Assembly: GCA_963974055.1 (NCBI GenBank)
Contig: CAXBCP010000003.1
Location: 1-64,000, forward strand
Direction of reading: 5' to 3'
DNA length: 64,000 nucleotides
Origin: CAXBCP01 sp963974055
GTDB taxonomy: Bacteria > Pseudomonadota > Alphaproteobacteria > MPNO01 > UBA830
The position numbers were made by a program, and so were the translations under genes. The notes beneath the pieces were generated by a model. That model ran no database searches, was not told the origin of the DNA, and saw only the letters and a program-made list of their open reading frames with translations. Below are positions 50,991-59,530 of the stretch, in pieces; positions within the stretch are counted from its first letter, which is position 1, and every line of letters starts with the position of its first letter.

Positions 50991-51530
50991 TCAAGATGAT
51001 TCTCTGCCCATGCGAACCGCCCGCCCGAGGCGGAGCAGCGCCTGCTGGAGGTCCGAATCGCCCATATCGCCGACCGTGCGCTGGAGCGCCGCTTCATCGA
51101 CATCCGACAGACGGGGCGGCGTCACCCGGCGCGGCCGCCGCTGGGGCGGGATCGGTCCCTGCGCATAGCGCAGGTCCGCCACCGCCCGAAAACCGAAAAA
51201 CCCGTTTATCCGGGCGATAATCTGCGGCGCGATATGCTGAAGTTCCAGCGCGTAGCCGGAGGCCACCCGCAAATGAAGGATCGCATCGGTCTTGCTGCCA
51301 CGCTGGAAGACCAGCTTTTGCGGAACGGTTTCGCGCGCCAGCGCCTCGCCGACGATGGACGGCCATTCGGTGATCAGCCGGGCCTGGGCGAAGCCGCGCT
51401 TGCGCAGGGCGGGGGCGGCGAGGTGGGGCAGGCTGGTCCCGACGGTCAGCAGGCCGCGCGCCCGCCGTCGCGACGGATCGTGTTCCGTCGCCTTGGGCGG
51501 TTTGCGTTTGCGGGTGGGCGTTTTGACCAT
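50991..51530 (-). CDS. DUF721 protein, DciA-like
   Basis: A 179-residue protein of the DUF721 family; members called DciA load or support the replicative helicase DnaB in bacteria lacking DnaC. The domain (about residues 35-115) includes FAQARLITEWPSIVGEALA and the family-typical LHLRVASGYALELQH. An N-terminal lysine/arginine-rich tract (KTPTRKRKPPK) and a variable tail follow. The start is ATG 51530. It is divergent from mutY, upstream of dsbA and smc. Confidence 0.82.
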   Translation of the reverse strand: MVKTPTRKRKPPKATEHDPSRRRARGLLTVGTSLPHLAAPALRKRGFAQARLITEWPSIVGEALARETVPQKLVFQRGSKTDAILHLRVASGYALELQHIAPQIIARINGFFGFRAVADLRYAQGPIPPQRRPRRVTPPRLSDVDEAALQRTVGDMGDSDLQQALLRLGRAVRMGRESS

Positions 51531-51625
51531 GTGCTTATGGTATGATGGCTTGACCTCCCGAACAACAGACGAACCACCCACGAATACGCGGCCCGCGGTC
51601 GCGCCCCGCGAAGAGATTTACGGAA

Positions 51626-52711
51626 ATGCCCTCACCCGCACAGCCACCATCGCCCGCCGATTTACTGCTCGGCTGGTACGATCGCCACCGCCGCGTCATG
51701 CCGTGGCGGGCCCTGCCGGGGCAGTTGCCCGATCCCTATCATGTGTGGCTGAGCGAAATCATGCTGCAACAGACGACGGTGGCGACGGTGGGACCTTATT
51801 TCGAACGGTTCCTGGTATTGTGGCCGACCGTGGCCGCCCTTGCCGCCGCCGATCTCGACGACGTCCTCCACGCCTGGCAGGGGCTCGGTTATTATGCGCG
51901 GGCGCGCAACCTGCACAAATGCGCGAAGGTCGTTGCGGGCGAACTCGGCGGCGTATTTCCGGACCGCGAGGCGGATCTGCTGAAACTGCCGGGCATCGGC
52001 CCCTATACGGCGGCAGCGATCGCCGCCATTGCGTTCGGCCGAAAGGCGACGGTGGTCGACGGTAATGTCGAGCGCGTGATGGCGCGGCTGTTTGCGGTGC
52101 ACGATCCGCTGCCGGGGGCCAAGGAAACCCTGCATGCCCATGCTGCGACGCTGACCCCCGATGCGCGCTGCGGCGATTACGCCCAGGCGGTGATGGATCT
52201 TGGTGCCACGATCTGTTCGCCGAAAAACCCGGCCTGCGGCATCTGCCCGTTCAACGACGCCTGCGCCGCCCGCCGTCTCGGCATCGCTGCCGACCTGCCG
52301 AAGAAATCGCCCAAGGCCGAACGCCCGACGCGGCGCGGCGTTGCCTTCTGGATCGTCGCACCGGACGGCTCGGTACTGCTGCGCCGACGCGTGGAATCCG
52401 GCCTGCTCGGCGGTATGATGGAGGTGCCGTCGACGGAATGGGTGCCGGACGGCGTGTGGACGACAGCCGAGGCGCTAAAATACGCCCCGCAGGGGATATC
52501 CGTAACGGCGGGCTGGCAGCCGGTGACGGGGCTGGTGCGCCACACATTCACCCATTTCCATCTCGAACTCACCGTTCTGGCGGCACGGGTGGACGCCGGC
52601 AGCGATCCCGATGGCATATGGTGCGCCCCCGGCCGTTTCGGCGAATTTGCGCTGCCGACGGTAATGAAGAAAGTGGTCAGGCTGGCAGTGGAATTCGGGG
52701 CGGCAACGTGA
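51626..52711 (+). CDS. mutY: Adenine DNA glycosylase
   Basis: Removes adenine mispaired with 8-oxoguanine. The 361-residue protein has the helix-hairpin-helix LPGIGPYTAAAIAAIAFG, the catalytic Asp in TVVDGNVERVMARLF, the Glu in SEIMLQQTTVATV, and the [4Fe-4S] ligands Cys197, Cys204, Cys207 and Cys213 (CSPKNPACGICPFNDAC). The C-terminal third is the NUDIX-like 8-oxoG recognition domain with TFTHFHLEL. ATG start; divergent from the DUF721-dsbA-smc set. Confidence 0.97.
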   Translation: MPSPAQPPSPADLLLGWYDRHRRVMPWRALPGQLPDPYHVWLSEIMLQQTTVATVGPYFERFLVLWPTVAALAAADLDDVLHAWQGLGYYARARNLHKCAKVVAGELGGVFPDREADLLKLPGIGPYTAAAIAAIAFGRKATVVDGNVERVMARLFAVHDPLPGAKETLHAHAATLTPDARCGDYAQAVMDLGATICSPKNPACGICPFNDACAARRLGIAADLPKKSPKAERPTRRGVAFWIVAPDGSVLLRRRVESGLLGGMMEVPSTEWVPDGVWTTAEALKYAPQGISVTAGWQPVTGLVRHTFTHFHLELTVLAARVDAGSDPDGIWCAPGRFGEFALPTVMKKVVRLAVEFGAAT

Positions 52712-52890
52712 AGCGTCGTCTGCTTTTGGGGCGAAGCGGACAAGCATCGCCCGACTGGAAAGCGCCCGTGTATTGCTGATCGGCGACACGGCGGGATTGC
52801 CGGCCGAACCGTCGGAAATTCTTACATGTTTGAAATTTTCTCGGAATGGAATCTTCTTTAACCCTTTGAAATAAATGAGAGTTCACAACA

Positions 52891-52906
52891 TGGCACGAAT
52901 ATTGCT
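52891..52906 (+). promoter_or_regulatory. Sigma-54 promoter (-24/-12)
   Basis: TGGCACGAATATTGCT matches the RpoN consensus TGGCACG-N4-TTGCW at every fixed base, with GG at 52892-52893 and GC at 52904-52905, exactly 10 bases apart. It lies 49 bases upstream of the PEP-CTERM-like gene, predicting a leader of about 38 bases. The surrounding DNA is AT-rich, with a direct repeat TTTGAAAT at 52829-52836 and 52865-52872 that could contribute to activator binding. Confidence 0.82.
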
Positions 52907-52954
52907 TACGTAAACAAATATAATACGCGCCGTTTTATCCGATGGAGCTGAAAA

Positions 52955-53788
52955 ATGAAAAATTCTCTGCGCAGACTGTCTTTCGCCGTCGCGACGGTTC
53001 TTTCGCTCGGTGCCGCGACCCAGACGGCCCATGCCGCCCAGATTTTATATGGTATCAGCGGCGCTGGCGGGACTGCGTCTTCGCTCTATCAGATCGATAC
53101 CACGACCGGTGCGGGAACGCTGATCGGCGCGACCGGGTTCTCCCACGTTGTGTCGATCGATATCCACCCGGTCACGGGGGTTATCTACGGTATTTCGAAC
53201 GAGTTCGGGGGAACCAATGCTCTCATCACCATCGACGCCTCCACGGGGGCAGGTACGTTCGTCGCAAATGTCGGCGGCGGTAACTGGCCCGACATCACCT
53301 TCGATTCAACCGGTACACTGTATTCCTGGAGCGAAGCGTCTCCCGACCGTCTGAATACGATCGATCTGACGACGGGCGCAACGACCGAAATCGGGCCGAA
53401 CGGTCTCAGTACCTATCAATTCGGGCTCGGCGCCGATTCCTCCGACACGATTTATGCCAAAAACGGGGACGGCGGCGTCTATACCATCGATAAGATTACC
53501 GGTGCGGATACGTTTGTCGTTTCCCTTGGAAGTTCTGACCTCGACAACGCCCTTGCGTTCGATGAAAACGATGTCGCCTATACAATCGATCGCGACGGCG
53601 GTGCCACCGATCTGCTGACGATCGACCTGACGACCGGTAATGTCGTCACCATCGGCGCGACCGGCATCAACAGGCTCGGAGCAATTGCGTTTTCGAATGC
53701 CGTTTCGGTCGCCGAGCCGGCGGTCGCCTTGTTGTTCGGGATCGGCCTCGCGGGGCTTGGGTTGTTGCGTCGCAAACAAAGCATCTGA
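52955..53788 (+). CDS. Secreted repeat protein with PEP-CTERM-like sorting tail
   Basis: A 277-residue exported protein. Residues 1-27 are a signal peptide (ends AHA). The body has five beta-propeller-like repeats of about 44 residues, each with a core like LYQIDTTTGAGTLIG, at about residues 44, 90, 133, 176 and 220. The tail from 253 reads AEPAVALLFGIGLAGLGLLRRK, the PEP-CTERM pattern of Pro motif, hydrophobic helix and basic end, with AEP in place of PEP. Such tails are recognised by exosortase; none is in the window. The ATG has GGAG 7 bases upstream. It stands alone, between a sigma-54 promoter and a strong terminator. Confidence 0.8.
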   Translation: MKNSLRRLSFAVATVLSLGAATQTAHAAQILYGISGAGGTASSLYQIDTTTGAGTLIGATGFSHVVSIDIHPVTGVIYGISNEFGGTNALITIDASTGAGTFVANVGGGNWPDITFDSTGTLYSWSEASPDRLNTIDLTTGATTEIGPNGLSTYQFGLGADSSDTIYAKNGDGGVYTIDKITGADTFVVSLGSSDLDNALAFDENDVAYTIDRDGGATDLLTIDLTTGNVVTIGATGINRLGAIAFSNAVSVAEPAVALLFGIGLAGLGLLRRKQSI

Positions 53789-53814
53789 CGCAACACTTTC
53801 ACAGTATTTGCCGT

Positions 53815-53852
53815 AACGGCGGTCCGGACTGGCTGGACCGCCGTTTTCTTTC
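53815..53852 (+). terminator. Rho-independent terminator after the PEP-CTERM-like gene
   Basis: An 11-bp perfect stem, AACGGCGGTCC / GGACCGCCGTT, with a 9-base loop, followed by TTCTTTC. It closes the single-gene unit that begins at the sigma-54 promoter. Confidence 0.9.
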
Positions 53853-54047
53853 GGGAAATCCGCAAGCCGAGCCCGAAGCAGACGTTTCGAAAGCGTTCGA
53901 CATGGTTCCGTCTCGGGTGTTGCGCCGCCGGAAGGCTGTGCGTGCGTCAATGCTATCGGGTTCACGTCATGCATTGCCGCGGGTATGGTCGGCGGCGAGG
54001 GGCGTTATCCCGGCGGCCCGGCAAACCCGGATAGAAACAGGAAGACT

Positions 54048-54458
54048 ATGTCCAGCAGTGCGACACAGGATCAATGGCTCAATACCGTCATGGATCAGCT
54101 GCGTGCCCTGGGCGCTGTCGCGTGCGATCCGGCCGAGGACGGTCTTGCCGGGCTGACGGTCTCGCATGACGGCGATAGCCGGGACGTGTTTTTCGCGCTG
54201 CCGGCGGCAGACTACCGGACGCTCAAAATTCAGTATCGCCGGCTTCGCAAGGCGCTCAGGGAACTCGGTATCGGCGAAGGGGAGACATTTACGGCCGCCC
54301 CGCCGCCCGCCCGGCCGATGACACCGCAGATGCGCGCGGCACGGGCCGAGCGAAAGGCGACGTTCGAAGCCTGGCAGGAATTATGGCGTACGATCCGCAA
54401 GGCCGAAAAGGCGCTGGATGTGGCTTACGAAATCACCCAGATGAAGGACTACTACTGA
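54048..54458 (+). CDS. Hypothetical protein
   Basis: A 136-residue soluble protein with no recognised family. The first half is mixed alpha/beta with VSHDGDSRDVFFALPAADYRTLK; the second half is strongly helical and charged (KIQYRRLRKALRELGIG, then MRAARAERKATFEAWQELWRTIRKAEK), ending YEITQMKDYY. No signal peptide or membrane segment. The start is ATG 54048 with AGGA 7 bases upstream; a longer in-frame start at 53985 is unlikely. It lies between the PEP-CTERM unit and a convergent cupin gene, with no obvious partner. Confidence 0.65.
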   Translation: MSSSATQDQWLNTVMDQLRALGAVACDPAEDGLAGLTVSHDGDSRDVFFALPAADYRTLKIQYRRLRKALRELGIGEGETFTAAPPPARPMTPQMRAARAERKATFEAWQELWRTIRKAEKALDVAYEITQMKDYY

Positions 54459-54489
54459 TTCGGGCCTCCGGCAGCCGCCATCCGTTTCC

Positions 54490-54867
54490 CTAGGCGCCGG
54501 TCTCTTCAAGGACGACGAACAGGAATGCCGCATCGCGGTCGCCCCGGACCCGGGTCAGGTGGCCCTTGCTGGCCATATCGTTCAGCAGAAACGTGTCGCC
54601 GGGCCTGAAGTCCACAGAGCCGCCGTCCGAGACGCTGACCCGGATGTCGCCTGTAAGCAGGACCGCCAGTTGCTTTCGCGGGGTGGGGTGGAAGCGATCG
54701 TCCCATCCGGGGGGTGCCGTGAGAAAAAGGCTCGCCGTGGCCGCCATTTCCTCCGACACTCCGAGCGGTTGGGCCGGTGGTGCGAAATCGCGCATCTCGA
54801 AATCGATCGCCGTCCGGCGGAGGTGGGTTTCGCCCGCCGCATCGGCATATATCTCGACAAGTTCCAT
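54490..54867 (-). CDS. Small cupin domain protein
   Basis: A 125-residue single cupin. The barrel is visible as HPTPRKQLAVLLTGDIRVSVS and DFRPGDTFLLND, with a His in KGHLTRV; a complete metal site is not obvious. It resembles unnamed cupins of sugar or stress function. It converges with the hypothetical gene at 54.0-54.5 kb and is separated from ccrM by 73 bases on the same strand. Function unknown. Confidence 0.72.
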   Translation of the reverse strand: MELVEIYADAAGETHLRRTAIDFEMRDFAPPAQPLGVSEEMAATASLFLTAPPGWDDRFHPTPRKQLAVLLTGDIRVSVSDGGSVDFRPGDTFLLNDMASKGHLTRVRGDRDAAFLFVVLEETGA

Positions 54868-54940
54868 GAGACGTTACCCCGGGAGCGTCAGGGAAAGGAT
54901 GTCAGGGAGGGGCGTCACGGTGTTCCGCGGCTCTTCCCGC

Positions 54941-56053
54941 CTAGCCCCGGGCGGTTTCCTTCATCCCGTCGCGGACGACCTGGCGCAGGTGGTCGAGGGG
55001 CTGGCTGCGGCCGCCTTCGTCGTAATGCCAGAACGTCCAGCCGTTGCAGGCGGGCGCGCCCTGAAGCTCGGCGCCGATCTTGTGGATCGATCCGCGGCGG
55101 CCTTCGGAAATCAAGGTGCCGTCGGCGCGGACCCGGGCGAAGAAACGTTTGCGGGTATCGAACAGCTTCTGGCCGGGCTCGATCAGGCCGCGTTCGACCA
55201 GCGTGCCGAAGGGTACGCGCGGTTCGGTGCGCTTGGACGGAATGTCGAACGCCGAATCGTCTGCCGGCGGCTGCGCGGCGGCGATGCGTTCCTTCGCGAT
55301 GGCGGCGTATGTCTTGTCGCGTTCGATGCCGATGTAATGGCGGCCCATCTTTTTCGCGACCGCAGCCGTGGTACCGGAGCCGAGAAACGGATCGAGCACC
55401 ACGTCGCCCGGCTTCGTGGAGGCCAGCAGCACGCGGTACAGCAGCGCTTCGGGCTTCTGGGTCGGGTGCGCCTTCTTGCCGTCCTTCTTGATGCGTTCCG
55501 GGCCGGTGCACAGCGGCAGGGTCCAGTCGGACCGCATCTGGACGTCGTCGTTCAGGGTTTTCATGGCTTCGTAATTGAACGTGACGCCCTTGGCGTCCTT
55601 CGTTTTCGAACACCAGATCATCGTTTCGTGCGCGTTGGTAAAGCGCGTGCCGCGGAAATTCGGCATCGGGTTGGTTTTGCGCCAGATGATGTCGTTGAGC
55701 ACCCAGAACCCCATATCCTGGAGCGTGGTGCCGACGCGGAAAATATTGTGGTAGCTGCCGATTACCCAGATCGATCCGTCGTCCTTCAGGATCCGGCGGG
55801 CGGCCGCCAGCCATTCGCGGGTGAACGCGTCATAGGCGGAGAAGCTGTCGAGCGGGTCGCCGCCTTCGCGGGCGAACTGGTCCCAGGCATCGTCGACGCC
55901 GTCGACCTTGGTATTGTTCGGGCGGTGAAGATCGCCGGCAAGTTGCAGGTTGTAGGGCGGATCGGCAAAGATAACGTCCACCGAGCAGGGCGGCAGTTTG
56001 TTCATTTCCGCAACGGTGTCCCCGACGAGGACCTTGTCCAAAGGAAGTTTCAT
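54941..56053 (-). CDS. ccrM: Cell-cycle-regulated DNA adenine methyltransferase CcrM
   Basis: Methylates adenine in GANTC, an epigenetic mark that couples replication with transcription in Alphaproteobacteria. The 370-residue beta-class methylase begins MKLPLDKVLVGDTVAEMN and has the catalytic motif DPPYNLQL (Asp31-Tyr34), a SAM motif near LDPFLGSGTTAAVAKKMG, and a C-terminal domain (about 260-370) typical of CcrM, with EGRRGSIHKIGA and CNGWTFWHY. The start is ATG 56053; a TTG five codons upstream is in frame but less likely. No cognate restriction gene is nearby. The upstream gap contains a GANTC palindrome. Confidence 0.96.
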   Translation of the reverse strand: MKLPLDKVLVGDTVAEMNKLPPCSVDVIFADPPYNLQLAGDLHRPNNTKVDGVDDAWDQFAREGGDPLDSFSAYDAFTREWLAAARRILKDDGSIWVIGSYHNIFRVGTTLQDMGFWVLNDIIWRKTNPMPNFRGTRFTNAHETMIWCSKTKDAKGVTFNYEAMKTLNDDVQMRSDWTLPLCTGPERIKKDGKKAHPTQKPEALLYRVLLASTKPGDVVLDPFLGSGTTAAVAKKMGRHYIGIERDKTYAAIAKERIAAAQPPADDSAFDIPSKRTEPRVPFGTLVERGLIEPGQKLFDTRKRFFARVRADGTLISEGRRGSIHKIGAELQGAPACNGWTFWHYDEGGRSQPLDHLRQVVRDGMKETARG

Positions 56054-56113
56054 GATGTGTCCCACCAAAGCCCCGGTTATTTTCTATAGGGCGAGATTAT
56101 GTCGGCAGAACAT

Positions 56114-56129
56114 GAGTCCCCGGGGACTC
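56114..56129. promoter_or_regulatory. Palindrome of two GANTC sites upstream of ccrM
   Basis: GAGTCCCCGGGGACTC is a perfect 16-base palindrome made of two GANTC sites (GAGTC and GACTC), the predicted target of the enzyme encoded 60 bases downstream. A third GANTC lies at 56151-56155 and TTAAC at 56161-56165. Caulobacter ccrM also carries GANTC sites in its promoter leader, where methylation affects expression. A role in ccrM autoregulation here is inferred. Confidence 0.6.
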
Positions 56130-56174
56130 GCCGTCAAGAAATAAATTGAAGAGTCAAAGGGTTAACGGGTTTTC

Positions 56175-56810
56175 TTATATATGTGGTGTATCGGAATCGT
56201 CGGGACTCAACATCTTGGCTATCGGTGCATAGGTGCGCCGGTGGTGGCAGGTGACCCCGGCGGCGGCCAGACCGTCCCGGTGCTGGCGGGTGCCGTAACC
56301 CGAATTCCGCTCCCAGCGATAGGCGGGGTAGCGTGTCGCCAGCGCCGTCATGATCCTGTCACGTGTTACTTTGGCGACAATCGATGCCGCGGCGATCGAC
56401 ACGCTCAGGCTGTCGCCCTTCACGACCGTGCGCCCGGCACAGGGCAGGCCGGGCGGCAGCCGGTTGCCGTCGATCAGCGCGGTATCGGGCACGCAGCCAA
56501 GGGCCCCGAGGGCACGGCGCATTGCGATACAGGTGGCGGCCAGGATATTTTGCTCCTCAATCTCGGTGACGCTGGCAGCCCCGATGCCGATATCGATTCC
56601 GGCGCAGCGGCGCAGCGCGGCGAACAGGTTTTCGCGGCGCGCTGCCGTCAGCTTTTTTGAATCGTCGAGCGTGCCGGCGAGTTCGCCCGGCAGGTCCGCC
56701 GGGAGGATAACCGCGGCGGCGACAACGGGGCCGGCCCAGGGGCCTCGTCCGGCCTCGTCCACCCCCGCGACGATGCCGCCGCATTCCCGCTCGATTGACA
56801 GGTCAGGCAT
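56175..56810 (-). CDS. rnhB: Ribonuclease HII
   Basis: Cleaves at single ribonucleotides embedded in DNA. The 211-residue protein has GVDEAGRGPWAGPVVAAAV with the first two catalytic acids, LIDGNRLP with the third, and SIAAASIVAKVTRD with the last. It complements rnhA at 36 kb. Its start overlaps the antiporter gene by 8 bases on the same strand, and ccrM lies 121 bases downstream. Confidence 0.96.
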   Translation of the reverse strand: MPDLSIERECGGIVAGVDEAGRGPWAGPVVAAAVILPADLPGELAGTLDDSKKLTAARRENLFAALRRCAGIDIGIGAASVTEIEEQNILAATCIAMRRALGALGCVPDTALIDGNRLPPGLPCAGRTVVKGDSLSVSIAAASIVAKVTRDRIMTALATRYPAYRWERNSGYGTRQHRDGLAAAGVTCHHRRTYAPIAKMLSPDDSDTPHI

Positions 56811-58260
56811 TTTTACCGGCTGCTTGGTCGCCCTCGTCCGGCGGATCAGGGGACGGGTCCGACGGTCGGCTGGTCGAAGAGCCGGCCGACGAGGCGGGGG
56901 CGGTCAGCAGTTTTGTCTCGGCCGGTTTCGTCCGGTGCGGTTTTTTTATCCGCGCCAGGACCGGCAGCCATCGGACCGCGCGGCTCCATGTCGTGCGCAG
57001 CAGAACGCGGATGACGATGGCGAAGCGGCGCGATCCGCGCCGGACGACCTGCACTTCGTCGCCATAGGCGGCATCCACAAGCTCGCGCAGGGTGCCGATC
57101 TGGCGGCTGGCGAGACCGTGCACCCGGCGCGCACTGGTCAGCCAGAGCGGGCTGATCGACAGGCTGAGCACGGTGACGGCGATGACCAGGCGCGACTGCT
57201 CCTCGCCTATGGCGCCAGCGGACAGGCCGGTGGCCGCCAGCAGAAACGAAAATTCGCCAAGCTGCGACAGGGTCAGTCCTTGCAGCGACGCGCGCTGCCA
57301 GGATTCGCCCATCAGGCGCATGATGCCGATATTCATTGCAGTCTTGAACAGGGTCACGACCAGCAGCAGAACGAGCACGGTACCGAGATTGTCCGCGATG
57401 AATTTGAGGTCGATCAGCAGCCCCACGGAGAGGAAAAACACCATCACCAGGACGCTCTGTACCGGGCGAACGGCATGGACGATCTGTTCGCGCTGGCGCG
57501 ACCGGCCGATGATGAGCCCGGCCAGGAACGCGCCATAGGCGGGCGACAGCCCGAACACGCCGAACACGGCGCCGAACCCGAAGCAGTAGACAAGGCCGGT
57601 GAGCGGCGACAGGTCGACATTGCCCATCACGATGCGTGCGAAGGGCAGGTCGACGCGGCGCTTGTTCAGGGTTCGCACCAGCAGCACCAGGACCAGCACC
57701 GAAACGGCGATCTGGACGATCGCCCAGAATCCCAGGCCGCCGCCGCTGCCGATATTCTCGACGATGATCAGCATAGGCAGGAAGGCAAGGTCCTGACCGA
57801 TCAGGATGGCGACTGCGATGCGGCCCGTGCGGGTCCGCAACTCGCCGGTTTCCTCAAGAATTTTGATGGCGACGGCGGTGCTCGACAGTGCGATGACGAA
57901 ACCGAGAAGTACCGATTCCGCCGTCGTGAAGCCTAGAAAGACCGAACACAGGAAAATCGCGGCCAGACTGCCGGCAACCTGAAGCGCGACCGCCCCCATT
58001 GCCATTTTCCAGGTGACCATGAAAAACCGGACGCTCAGTTCGGTGCCGATCAGAAAGAGGAGTAGCAGCACGCCGAGCTCGGCCAGCCCGCCGATCTGTT
58101 CGCGGTTTTCGACCACCCCGAACGCGCTGGGGCCGAGCAGCACGCCGGCGATGATATAGCCCACCAGCGCCGGCTGTTTGAGGCGCGCCATCAGCATGCC
58201 GCAGAGCAGTGCGGACAGTCCGACGACCGCCATGCCGGTCAGATTTACGTGCGCATCCAT
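56803..58260 (-). CDS. CPA2 family cation:proton antiporter
   Basis: A 485-residue membrane transporter of the monovalent cation:proton antiporter-2 family (KefB/KefC/YbaL-like). About twelve to thirteen membrane helices occupy residues 8-385, including FLIGTELSVRFF, IALSSTAVAIKIL and AILIGQDLAFLPML, the last with the conserved Gln-Asp. It has no RCK/TrkA-N domain; instead a basic and Pro/Ser-rich cytosolic tail (about 400-485) follows. The ion is not determined. The start is ATG 58260 (MDAHVNLTG). rnhB overlaps its 3' end by 8 bases. Confidence 0.9.
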   Translation of the reverse strand: MDAHVNLTGMAVVGLSALLCGMLMARLKQPALVGYIIAGVLLGPSAFGVVENREQIGGLAELGVLLLLFLIGTELSVRFFMVTWKMAMGAVALQVAGSLAAIFLCSVFLGFTTAESVLLGFVIALSSTAVAIKILEETGELRTRTGRIAVAILIGQDLAFLPMLIIVENIGSGGGLGFWAIVQIAVSVLVLVLLVRTLNKRRVDLPFARIVMGNVDLSPLTGLVYCFGFGAVFGVFGLSPAYGAFLAGLIIGRSRQREQIVHAVRPVQSVLVMVFFLSVGLLIDLKFIADNLGTVLVLLLVVTLFKTAMNIGIMRLMGESWQRASLQGLTLSQLGEFSFLLAATGLSAGAIGEEQSRLVIAVTVLSLSISPLWLTSARRVHGLASRQIGTLRELVDAAYGDEVQVVRRGSRRFAIVIRVLLRTTWSRAVRWLPVLARIKKPHRTKPAETKLLTAPASSAGSSTSRPSDPSPDPPDEGDQAAGKNA

Positions 58261-58323
58261 GGGCTTGGAACTTATCACGCGAAGGTGGGGGACGGTGGAG
58301 AATCTGAGGGAATAACGTCGCTT

Positions 58324-59409
58324 TTAGCCGAATAAACCCAACTGGTCGCCCGCCCGGGGCGGCAATTTGAACAGCGTTCTGTCCAGCCTGTATCTGCGTT
58401 CGTTCAGGCCGAGCCGTTTGCAGGCTTTCTCGAACCGCTGGAGCAGCAGGTTCGCGTATACGCCGGTGCCGCGCTGGCGGACTCCGAAGGTCGGATCGTA
58501 TATCTGGCCGCCGCCCGCCTCCTTTACCGCGTTCATCACGTGCTGCGCTTTCAGCGGGGCATGGTTGTCGAGCCATTCGCGGAACAGGTCTTTTATTTCC
58601 AGCGGCAGGCGCAACAGGACGTAGCCCGCCATATGCGCCCCCGCCGCCGTCGCTGCCTCAAGTATCGATTCAAGCTCCGGGTCGGTCAGGACAGGGATCA
58701 TGGGCGCCGCCATAACGCCGCACGGGATGCCGGCCTCGGTCAGCGCGCGGATGGTGTCCAGCCGCCGCGCGGGGGTCGCAGCGCGCGGTTCCATCTTTCG
58801 CGCGAGCTCGCGGTCGAGGGTCGTGACGGAAATACAGACCTGGGCCAGTTTCCGTTCCGCCATCGGCGCCAGAATATCGATGTCACGGGCGATCAGGGCC
58901 GATTTGGTGACGATGCTCACCGGGTGGTCGTGGTCGGCGAGGACTTTCAGAATGTCCCGGGTCAGCCGGAATTCCCGCTCGACCGGCTGGTAGGGGTCCG
59001 TGTTGGTGCCCATCGCCATCACGTCGCAGGCGTATTTGGGGCGGCGCAGTTCCTTCTCCAGAAGCGCGGCGGCATCCGGCTTGTAGAAAAGCCGGCTTTC
59101 GAAATCGAGGCCGGGCGACAGGCCGAGAAACGCGTGGGTCGGTCGGGCAAAACAATAAACGCAGCCGTGTTCGCAGCCCCGATAGGGGTTTATCGACCGG
59201 TCGAACGGTACGTCCGGCGACGTGTTGCGGGCGATGATTGTTTTGGTTGCATCCGCGGTGACGGTGGTCCGCAGCGGCGGCAGGTCAGGGTCGGACGGCA
59301 GATCCCAGCCGTCGTCGATGGCCATCGCGGCATAGCCTTCGAAGCGGCCCGTCTCGTTGCTGACCGCGCCGCGTCCCTTGCGGGGGATATCCGGAATCCG
59401 TGTGTCCAT
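58324..59409 (-). CDS. PA0069-type radical SAM protein
   Basis: A 361-residue radical SAM enzyme with the cluster motif CEHGCVYC at Cys79, Cys83 and Cys86 (PYRGCEHGCVYCFARPTH). It belongs to the group annotated as PA0069-family radical SAM or SplB-like DNA repair photolyase. The N-terminal KGRGAVSNETGRFEG and the C-terminal part rich in arginine are common to it. The reaction is not known. It lies downstream of nothing on its strand and is divergent from the glycosyltransferase pair. Confidence 0.88.
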   Translation of the reverse strand: MDTRIPDIPRKGRGAVSNETGRFEGYAAMAIDDGWDLPSDPDLPPLRTTVTADATKTIIARNTSPDVPFDRSINPYRGCEHGCVYCFARPTHAFLGLSPGLDFESRLFYKPDAAALLEKELRRPKYACDVMAMGTNTDPYQPVEREFRLTRDILKVLADHDHPVSIVTKSALIARDIDILAPMAERKLAQVCISVTTLDRELARKMEPRAATPARRLDTIRALTEAGIPCGVMAAPMIPVLTDPELESILEAATAAGAHMAGYVLLRLPLEIKDLFREWLDNHAPLKAQHVMNAVKEAGGGQIYDPTFGVRQRGTGVYANLLLQRFEKACKRLGLNERRYRLDRTLFKLPPRAGDQLGLFG

Positions 59410-59530
59410 TAGGCGTGAAACATGACTCCGAATTTAGAACAAAACAAGAACAATTAGAATGTTTTCTCGATATCTCAAGGGATGTTGAAGGGAAAAACCG
59501 CCTCCGGCGTGGTATGAACCACGAAACCTT

